Shown here in pieces: positions 56,544 through 64,000 of a DNA stretch of 64,000 nt. Under the pieces are notes generated by a model that did not search any database, was not told the DNA's origin, and saw only the letters and a list, made by a program, of their open reading frames with translations. Source of the DNA: Limnoperna fortunei (lineage: Eukaryota; Mollusca; Bivalvia; Mytilida; Modiolidae); NCBI GenBank assembly GCA_944474755.1, contig OX104118.1:68639575-68703574 (forward strand), read 5' to 3'. The translations under genes and the position numbers were made by a program. How positions within the stretch are numbered: position 1 is the stretch's first letter; every line of letters starts with the position of its first letter.

Positions 56544-57539
56544 TGATGCCAGATTTTATTCCGCAAAATTAAGTTTTTTTCGTTACTTTCTGTGTAAATC
56601 GCAAATTAAAAGCAAGTAAATAATGCTCATATTTTCCCTAAATGCATTCTGCCGAATCGTCCATGAAATCTTAAAATGGATAAAAATTGTTTGCTTACAT
56701 GTTTGGCAAAAAATCAATTACCTGTCTTATGGTACAAATTATATGAAAAATGACGGATTAAAGTTATCTTGAACTCTTTATTTTGATTTTGCATTTTCAT
56801 TTTAACATAGAAATTAATGAGAATATGAAGTTTAAATACTTTTACACCTTGACTGTGGACAAAACTATAGTGCATTTATATTGTCAGTGGAATCAATAAT
56901 TATAATACTTTATTTGGCCGTACATCTCACGCAGGAAATGTAGATAAATACGATGTCTAACATTATATTTCATATTTTAGTTTATAATTCAAAATGGCTA
57001 CTTACAAGTATAGTAAAAAAAAATCAAGCTTTTTTAAATGTAATCATGCATAAGTTACGCGATAATTGGATGGACTCAGCCTGGCTTCGCCTTTGAACAA
57101 AGTAGTTTTAGCTCCAGAAAATAAAACTACAAATTCATTTTGTCTTAAAAAAGTCATACATTGCATTGTATATCAAGCTAAAGTTGAATTTTTATTGTGA
57201 TTTTGTGTTATGCATATATATTATATATCCTCTTTTTAATTTTCACTTTTTTAAAAAGTCATTATGATTCCATACATATCTTATAACATTACTGTTGTAG
57301 TTTTTATATATTTTTTTTAATAAGTCGGACAGACGGATTCCTGTCTACGCTTTTCAGTGGGGGACCAAAACAACCTTAGGTGTGTTTACTCCAGACAATT
57401 AAGGAAGTAGCTATAAGATTCTATATACTTTTTGATGTTTTTTTCTCTATATCGCTCACATGATTGCATGCAATTTATCTATCTTTCAATTTCCATATGA
57501 TGCTAACAAAACTTTTCGTTACAACTTTTTTGTAATATT
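56544..57539. other. AT-rich non-coding stretch
   Basis: No gene, element or repeat recognised. Confidence 0.4.
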
Positions 57540-58778
57540 TTTACAAAGTGCGTTATTACACTTTCACAATTTATTACGATGTGCGTTAAGAAACACAAGG
57601 TAATTTGTAAACAAAATCAAGTAGTTATTACTTTCGTAATTTCAATAAGTCATTTTCAGTCCATGGATTGCCAAATAATGGTACTTACACACTCCTCCAA
57701 TCGTATCGTAAATTTTTCTTATTTTATTACAAAGTGCGTTATTACATATTAAAAATGTATTACGAACTGCGTTTGTCAACCAAACGCACTTTGTAAAAAA
57801 GTTTGAGTTTTTTAAAATTCCCGAATATTTTTGGTAACAGTCCGACCAAGGGCATTAAGTTGTCGGTGTAGGACGTAAAAAAAAAACCCCAACCAATATT
57901 TTTGGTAAATAATTAGGGTACCGCCACTTTGTGGCGGACGCCCTATAGTGATCTGTCTGTCCGTCCGTCCGTCCGACTAATCGTGTCCGGGCTGTAACTT
58001 TTTTATCTTTTGAGGTAGGCTTTTGATATTTGGAATGTGGGTGGATAATGTCAAGGCGATGTGTCGCATACCGTGGCTGATCACCGTTGACATTGAACGT
58101 TGACCTTAAGGTCACATTATTGCTTTCTGAATGACAAATTCATGTCCGGGTTGTAACTTTTTTTATCTTATGAGGTAGGTCTTTGATATTTGGAATGTGG
58201 GTAGATAATATCAAGGCAATGTGTCGCATACCGTGGTTGTTGACCATGACCTTGAACTTTGACCTTAAGGTCACATTATTGCTTTCTGAACGACAGATTC
58301 ATGTCCGAGCTGTAACTTTTTTATCTTTTGAGGTAGGTTTTTGATATATTTAGAATGTGGGTAGATCATATCAAGGCGATGTGTCGCATACCATGGTTGA
58401 TAACCTTTGACCTTGACGTCAAGGTCGGAGGGGCCCACAGAGATGGGTACCATCTCAACGATATCTAGTTAACTAATAAGTCAATTTCAGTCCTTGGATT
58501 ACCAAATAATGGTACTTACACACTCCTCCAATCGTATCGTAATTTTTTCTTATTTTATTACAAAGTGCGTTATTACATATTTACAATGTATTACGAACTG
58601 CGTTAGTAAACAAAACGCACTTTGTAAAAAAAGTCTGAGTAGTTAAAAAAAGTCTGAATAGTTAAAGTTCCCGAATAGTTTTATAATAATTTATGACTTA
58701 AATAGCCAAACAGTGCTATGCATATAGTTTGACAACTTTAATTTATCTTTTTCAAATATTATTACAAAGTGCGTTGTT
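57540..58778 (-). repeat. Right inverted arm, reverse copy of the 43.55-44.34 kb repeat
   Basis: Read on the minus strand: AACAACGCACTTTGTAATAA, the hairpin unit, GATGGTACCCATCTCTGTGG, three ~140-bp subunits with CCTTAAGGTCAACGTTC-type words and GCGACACATCGCCTTGA, then GGACACGATTAGTCGGACGG, TTACGTCCTACACCGAC and one to two diverged hairpin units (ACAAAGTGCG...CGCACTTTGT). The long ~203-bp expansion of the left copy is absent here. Confidence 0.8.
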
Positions 58779-58832
58779 AACTCAATTTTATATACTGAAA
58801 TGATATCAAAATGGGGTGGGCTAGGGTGGGAA

Positions 58833-58952
58833 ATGCATTATTATATCTCACTTCAATCTTATCATATAATCAATATTTCATTTCGGGCGCTTCGCGCCCT
58901 CACAAAATCTTAAATTATATTTCTAAGATTTCCGTGAGATATAATAATGCAT
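58833..58952. repeat. Terminal hairpins of the DIRS-like element
   Basis: A perfect 19-bp inverted repeat, ATGCATTATTATATCTCAC (58833-58851) and its reverse complement (58934-58952), encloses a second hairpin GGGCGC-TTC-GCGCCC (58885-58899). They lie 17 bp beyond the recombinase stop, where a DIRS terminal or internal complementary region would be expected. Confidence 0.6.
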
Positions 58953-58968
58953 GTTTAAAGCCGAAAAC

Positions 58969-61584
58969 TCACCAGCTTAAAACTTTATCTGCAAACGCAC
59001 CACTGCTTTCTGTCCTGAAATAAAACTTTCTAAATGTACCAGAACTTGACCAATCTGCCATTTTTAAAATATTCTCGATACTAACACCATTTTGTAGTGC
59101 CTTACTTGTAGATACCATTCGACAGGAATGTGCTTGAAATATTGATACATCAATTCCTGCATCGCGCATCAGACACTTTATCCATTTACCTACAGTTTGA
59201 GGAGATAACCCTTTATACGGCTTTTTAGTGGCCCTTAGTAAAGGATCTGGGTCTGATTTTGAGGTTGGTCTAATATGATTAGTTTGTTTTTCATATTCCA
59301 CCAGACAAGAGACAACACACAATTTCTTAATACGAAACTTTTTATATTCACCGGATCTACTTTGACAATTTGTTTGTGTTTTACTCAAACCTGGTATGTT
59401 AAATCGGATGCAATCACCTGATTTTGACATAAACCTTCTGTCTAAACGTGCAATTTCCGATACGCGTTTTGGAGCCGCAAGAGCTAGCAAAATAGCAAGC
59501 TTTTTACCCAAAATTTTCAAAGACAAATTCTTATTTGCAGGTAGTTGCTTTAAATACTTCAAAACAATATCTAAATCCCATGCAAATTGATATTTCGGTA
59601 ATGGTGGATTTTTAAGTAGCATTCCCCTGAAAAGCTGCTTAACTAAGGGAACTTGCCCCACAGGAACTCCTTCAATATGAGGTAAAACAGATGAAATAGC
59701 TGATCTATGAACATTAATCGTTCTGTACTGGTAACCCTTTTTGAACAGATTTGCCAGAAAGTTTAAAACACAGGCCAGAGGGGTTGAAAAGGGATCAACT
59801 TGTCTTTCAACACACCAGCAATGCCATTTCTTCCAGGCACAATCGTAAGAGGATTTTGTCCCCAACTTCCATGACCCCAACAGAAGTTCTCTAACTTCAT
59901 CTGAAAATCCCTTTGAAGAATAGGATTGCCCGAGACTTTCCACCCTGCTAGGGACAATGTTTTGTTCTGGATTAAAGGATGTGGTTCTTTCTGTGGAGAC
60001 AAAAGAGTTTTCTCGTTCATTGGAATCAGAACTGGGTGATCCACTAGCATTTGAAGGAGAGTAGGGTACCAGGCTTGTGCCTGCCAAGTTGGAGCTACTA
60101 AAAGTATTGTGCTCTCCTCTGACCGAATTTTGGCTAGACAGGCGCCTATAAGGCAGAAAGGAGGAAACGCGTACCCCTGAATCCCCCTCTAGTCCTGAAG
60201 CAGTGCATCTATTGCTGATCCATTCGGGTCTGGCTTCCAACTGTAGTAGGTGTTCAGTTGGGCATTTGAGCGATCTGCAAATAGATCCACATTGCAACGA
60301 CCCAGCAATATCATCAGACCTTTGAAAATTGACGGGTTCAGTTTCCAACTGCTGTTGTCTGTTGTATGCCTGCTTTCCCAGTCTGCAATCCGGTTGTAGG
60401 CCCCCGGAATGTATTCGGCTGTCAATGTTATTTGTTTCCCGAGGCACCAATTCCAAAATTGAGCAGTCAGATCGATCAAAGGTTTTGACAGGGTCCCTCC
60501 CATTTTGTTGATATGAGCTACTGCAGTCTTGTTGTCCATCTGCAATAACACGTGCTTCCCAACCTGATTTTTTAAAAGGGACTGTACTGCTAAAAAGGCT
60601 ACTTTTAACTCTAACTGATTGATATGGAGAAGCTTCTCTCCCTCTAACCATAGACCCCCTATTCTCTGTCCATCGCTTACCGCTTCCCAGCCTCTGAGAC
60701 TTGCATCGGACTGAATAATTTGAGGTTCTGGGTTTAATAGGGCTTTCCCATTCCATTGTTCTAGTCGTGTTATCCACCAGTTTAACTCTGAAATTGTCTC
60801 TTGGTCTAGAGCAATGAAATAGTCGTAATGTCCCCCTATGTGTAGTGCCTTTGTCTTCAGAATTTGAAGGCTTCGATAATGAAGGGGACCTGGAAGAACT
60901 GCTTGATTTGTTGCAGTTAGTTGCCCAATGACTATGGCTAAATCTCCTGCCGAGACTTTTTCTGTATTTAATAGAGCTAAGCAACTGTCTCTGATTTTTG
61001 TAACTTTTACCTTTGGAAGAGATAGAGTCATTAAAACTGAGTCGACAAGGTAGCCCAAAAACTCCATTGTTTGTGCTGGCTGAAGAACTGACTTTTGGAC
61101 GTTTATTATGAAACCTAAGCCTTCCAACAGATTTACAACCGTTGACAAATCCGACATAATTTCTAGCTTGGACTGATTCATGACCAAAATGTCGTCTAGA
61201 TATACAATCAGACGTATTCCCAGTCTTTTTAATAAGGCGACTGGGACCCTCATTATCTTCGTAAAGTGGTGAGGGGCTACAGCAATTCCAAATGGAAGGG
61301 AGCAAAATTCCATTACCTTCCCCTTCCACAAAAATTTTAGATATTTTCTGTGCTGTTCTGATATAGAAAGGGTTAGATATGCTTGTTTCAAGTCTATTTT
61401 TAACATCCAGTCGTTCTGAACTAATAAGTCCTTTAACATGTGAATCCCTTCCATTTTGAAATGGTTGTAACTCAGAAACTGATTCAAGCCTTTTAAATTG
61501 ATTACAGGTCTTTGCTTTCCCCCCTTTTTTGGTACTAGAAAAATATTGCTTATGAAGGAATCCGGAGTCATTACTGACTCGCAA
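58969..61584 (-). CDS. DIRS-like tyrosine recombinase (intact frame)
   Basis: The frame is open for 871 codons, but only the last ~310 (from about 59905) are recombinase-like: LLGSWKLGTKSSYDCAWKKW and NFLANLFKKGYQYRTINVH, then the catalytic residues in APKRVSEIARLD (Arg), AHSCRMVSTSKAL (His-x-x-Arg) and ADWSSSGTFRKFYF (Trp and nucleophile Tyr). It replaces an integrase, joining the circular DNA to the genome. The upstream 560 codons run in a second frame across the whole RT-RNase H region, Ser-rich and stop-free; they are probably not protein. The true start is likely inside the RT 3' end. Confidence 0.75.
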   Translation of the reverse strand: MRVSNDSGFLHKQYFSSTKKGGKAKTCNQFKRLESVSELQPFQNGRDSHVKGLISSERLDVKNRLETSISNPFYIRTAQKISKIFVEGEGNGILLPSIWNCCSPSPLYEDNEGPSRLIKKTGNTSDCISRRHFGHESVQARNYVGFVNGCKSVGRLRFHNKRPKVSSSASTNNGVFGLPCRLSFNDSISSKGKSYKNQRQLLSSIKYRKSLGRRFSHSHWATNCNKSSSSSRSPSLSKPSNSEDKGTTHRGTLRLFHCSRPRDNFRVKLVDNTTRTMEWESPIKPRTSNYSVRCKSQRLGSGKRWTENRGSMVRGREASPYQSVRVKSSLFSSTVPFKKSGWEARVIADGQQDCSSSYQQNGRDPVKTFDRSDCSILELVPRETNNIDSRIHSGGLQPDCRLGKQAYNRQQQLETEPVNFQRSDDIAGSLQCGSICRSLKCPTEHLLQLEARPEWISNRCTASGLEGDSGVRVSSFLPYRRLSSQNSVRGEHNTFSSSNLAGTSLVPYSPSNASGSPSSDSNERENSFVSTERTTSFNPEQNIVPSRVESLGQSYSSKGFSDEVRELLLGSWKLGTKSSYDCAWKKWHCWCVERQVDPFSTPLACVLNFLANLFKKGYQYRTINVHRSAISSVLPHIEGVPVGQVPLVKQLFRGMLLKNPPLPKYQFAWDLDIVLKYLKQLPANKNLSLKILGKKLAILLALAAPKRVSEIARLDRRFMSKSGDCIRFNIPGLSKTQTNCQSRSGEYKKFRIKKLCVVSCLVEYEKQTNHIRPTSKSDPDPLLRATKKPYKGLSPQTVGKWIKCLMRDAGIDVSIFQAHSCRMVSTSKALQNGVSIENILKMADWSSSGTFRKFYFRTESSGAFADKVLSW

Positions 61585-61905
61585 ATTGCCCTTTTCTCAA
61601 AAAGATCCCAAATTTCTTGGTCTACCAAAGATTGTTTCTCTTTGCTGAAAACTGCGGGACTTGGAAGTTTTGTCTGAACAAGTGTTGAGACAAAATCTAA
61701 CTGAATACCCTGAATCGACTGAAGAACCCATGGATCCTGAGTTATTGCTTGCCAATTTCTCAAAAAATGACGAACCCTTCCCCCAAGAGGAAAGTTTTGA
61801 TTTGGATGGGGTTTCCAAGGAAGAGTTAACTTCGAAACCTTCAAGATCACATCTGAGTTTACCTTCTCTACTTCAGAATGGTCTGGTTCTGTCTGCCAGT
61901 TCGGT
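59763..61905 (-). pseudogene. DIRS-like RT-RNase H, one in-frame stop
   Basis: Conserved start region FPLGGRVRHFLRNWQAITQD, RT core NIFLVPKKGGKQRPVINLKG and LKIDLKQAYLTLSI, catalytic LIVYLDDILVM, then RNase H IIQSDASLRGWEAV, LELKVAFLAVQSL, LLQMDNKTAVAHINK and YNRIADWESR. The frame stops with TAG after AIDALLQD near 60189 but continues as RGIQGYAFPPFCLIG to 59763, so a single nonsense change (probably TGG to TAG) cut it. The first part overlaps the end of gag in another frame. All catalytic acidic residues are present. Confidence 0.8.
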
Positions 61906-62830
61906 TCTGTCTGATGACAGAGTTGTAACTGTTGTTTCCCTGGGAAACTGTCTGTAGTGGCCTCCCTCTGTGGACTGTGCCCTGACCTCGGCCTGTAGAC
62001 TGGAGGCTCTCTGCAGGCCTGTTCTGAAAAAACTGATTAGTATTTCTATTAATTCTTTTAGAAAAAAAATGATTTACCAGTTTTGTATGAGGGGACAAGT
62101 AAGTCTCTAAGCAATTTATCATCTTTGCTTTGTTTTGCAAGATACTTGAGAAACTTTCTCCCAAATAAATCACCCTTAGTCTTGGCTAAGGCCTTTTTAC
62201 CTTTCTTCTGATTAAGAAGGTCCAAGTTGTCGGGCATCGTCCTGCCCATAATAGCCTTCCTTCTTTCATTATTAAAGACAAGTGGGCATTACCCGTGAGT
62301 ACGATGGCCCTTTGAACCAAATTTATAACATCTGATGGGTCCATACCCTGACTCGACTTCTTAATGCTCTCAGCCTCAGACCACAAAACAGATAGGGGAC
62401 CAAATGAATCAAAAATTCTGAGCTGGTTATTCACCTTGCATGCCTCAAGCTTGCCATTCCACTTCAACCTCAAGACCCTTTAAATGGTCTGAATCAGGAA
62501 TAGGCCAGTTGTTTGTCATATCTTGTCTGGTTTTCTTGTCAACACCTTTAGTTGCATATTTCACCATATACTTTTGAATGTGTTTAGGTATTTTTACATT
62601 GGACTTGTTCTTAACGGGGTTAGGATCAAACGTTTCTGATGTAGAACTATCCGAGTCTGAACTCGATATATTTCTTGAATTGTCTGAATCACTACTTGAT
62701 TCATTATTAGACTGTTCAGATTCCGTAACCCTTCGCTTGGATGACTTACCGGAAACTTCTGTCCGTTTCCGTTTCTTAGTTTTATTGTTACTAATAGGAG
62801 GTTTGGTCTATAGGTATCAATGTACTATTG
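61868..62830 (-). pseudogene. DIRS-like gag, frameshifted
   Basis: From the 5' end: a basic part (KKRKRTEVSGKSSKRR), a Ser/Asp tract, IPKHIQKYMVKYATKGVDK, a frameshift near 62462, KWNGKLEACKVNNQLRIFD, MDPSDVINLVQRAIVLTGNA, another shift near 62240, NLDLLNQKKGKKALAKTKGD and LLRDLLVPSYKTGKS, and a last shift near 62060 before RINRNTNQFFQNRPAESLQ. The order and spacing suggest one gag-like protein with three breaks. No zinc knuckle seen. Confidence 0.6.
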
Positions 62831-62835
62831 CATAA

Positions 62836-64000
62836 CGGTATGGGCGCTGCCATTTTATGAGCACAAAGTAAAGCGTGAAAAAACTGTCAGGTTAAACGCG
62901 ATTGGTCAATAATGATTGTTAAAGTAAATATATTTTGGAAAGAAATGCAATCTTTGGTATGAAAATAGACAAAACAGGAGTTTTATACACATTTAGGAGG
63001 AAGAAATCAAATTTCGAATACGTAGGGGCACCTCGATGAAATTTGAAAAAAAATTAGACTCCCCCTTTTTGACCTTCATTTTTCAGCCAGAAAAGCAATG
63101 CGAACCTATATTTTTAATAACACCAAATAAATCCCCTATTCTTTAACATAAATAATCTCTCTTAATTTAACATTAAATTAACTTTGTCTTTCAACGAAAT
63201 AATAATCGAAAAGGGGTACCCCATATGGAAAATAACATAGAACGGCCATTGGTCCATTGTATTCTATACATGTTTCTTTTGGCATTTAAATTCGGAAATT
63301 TTACTTTAAGCGCATACATTCTGCATAAAATCATAGATCATTACAAAATTCATTGTTTATATTCACGTTTTAATTAGCTATAGTCTATTTCATGAAACAT
63401 GCTATTTTCAATGCAACGTTAGGGGTGGGAATGATAAAACAATGACTGAAAGGCTCGTGGTCAATGTGTACACTACATTTGGAGTTTGTATGTTACAGGA
63501 CGCATAAAACAGCAAATTTAGTCTAATTCAGTGATTCAAATTGAACTTTTGACAATTATAAAAGAACTATGATCTTTACGTTTTTTCGGCCCTAATCTGA
63601 CTTTCTGGTTGTGTTATAATAATGGGCGATAATTTCACAAATGTTAAATGATTTCGAAACGCTGTTTACAGATCACCGAAGTAAGGTCCAGCATTCAACC
63701 ATAATGTTGTACTATAAAATTTAGGTCAGTTTTGAACAAGTTATAGTCTGTTTCAAAAACCGTTAATTTTCGGAAGATCATTTAGACCGCATTTCGTTCG
63801 TTCAATTGTGGACCCTGAATGAAAATTTAAGATAGAACAATCGTCGAACATAGGCATCTACACATGCTATGTGAAAAACACCAACAGTAAAGATAAAAAA
63901 CATCAATTTTGAAGCGCAGCACAAACTGAGGAGAAAAAAACTACTTGCAAAAACGCGACTTTTTTTCTAGGGGTGGCCTTTAAAAAACGGCACTTAAAGC
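62836..64000. other. Non-coding sequence to the end of the window
   Basis: No gene recognised. May include the 5' region of the DIRS-like element at its start; no terminal repeat matching 58833-58952 was found here by eye. Confidence 0.4.

Larger units (their letters stand above)
58833..62835 (-). mobile_element. DIRS-like tyrosine-recombinase retrotransposon
   Basis: Minus strand, order gag, RT-RNase H, overlapping recombinase: the DIRS arrangement. RT and recombinase are close to intact (one stop in RT), while gag has several frameshifts. No SGNH domain, unlike the plus-strand element at 36.7-40.1 kb. The 5' limit is uncertain. Confidence 0.8.

Noticed and set aside
43551..58778. A Maverick/Polinton-type giant transposon bounded by the inverted arms
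   Set aside because: No polymerase, integrase, capsid or ATPase frame seen between the arms.
60329..60511. Short frames inside the DIRS-like element (also 61661-61957, 59396-59590, 61597-61818)
   Set aside because: Shadow frames of RT and recombinase on the other strand or frame.

Overview
This window is animal nuclear DNA, most likely from a bivalve mollusc. It is about two-thirds AT, has intron-rich secreted or membrane genes, and carries many copies of a tRNA-headed SINE of the type common in bivalves, plus Penelope-like, DIRS-like and Ngaro-like retroelements. The species cannot be named from the sequence. All exon models here were built by hand from reading frame, GT/AG sites and phase continuity; no transcript or database search was available.

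Layout. (1) 1-5.4 kb, plus strand: the 3' part of a transmembrane gene with the end of a VWD domain, an EGF-like domain, a cysteine-rich extracellular region, one membrane span and a short tail (VWDE-like). Eight exons keep the frame to a stop at 5367. (2) 6.5-23.8 kb, minus strand, convergent with the first gene: a 12-exon gene for a secreted protein of about 450 residues. Its order is signal peptide, degenerate ShKT, Ly6/uPAR (LU) domain, complete ShKT, second LU domain, Thr-rich mucin-like linker, long-form C-type lectin domain (CTLD). Every junction is phase-consistent, and the modules are bounded by phase-1 introns. Its introns hold SINEs, Penelope-like fragments, a Mutator-like MITE and two tandem arrays. 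Two GATA-type sites lie about 90-120 bp upstream of its start codon. (3) 24-31.9 kb: repeats, SINEs, Penelope-like fragments and a ~95-bp tandem array. (4) 32.0-33.0 kb: one unrecognised intronless 325-codon ORF. (5) 36.3-40.1 kb, plus: a decayed tyrosine-recombinase retroelement (RT, RNase H, recombinase, SGNH hydrolase-like domain; Ngaro-like). (6) 41.5-46.4 kb: a decayed Penelope-like copy, a SINE, and a ~203-bp array in which each unit has a hairpin. A closely similar inverted copy of the array's flank lies at 57.5-58.8 kb. (7) 48.2-49.7 kb, minus: an intronless, broken OTU-protease/F-box-like coding sequence with two in-frame TAA codons and two frameshifts. (8) 50-57 kb: non-coding DNA with palindromic arrays, a PIF/Harbinger-type MITE and fold-back elements. 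(9) 58.8-62.8 kb, minus: a better-preserved DIRS-like element with broken gag, RT-RNase H with one stop, and an intact recombinase frame.

The most interesting item is the minus-strand ShKT-LU-ShKT-LU-mucin-CTLD gene. Each domain is common in molluscan secreted proteins, but I do not know this combination as a described family. It looks assembled by phase-1 exon shuffling and internal duplication, and could be a secreted recognition or mucus protein.
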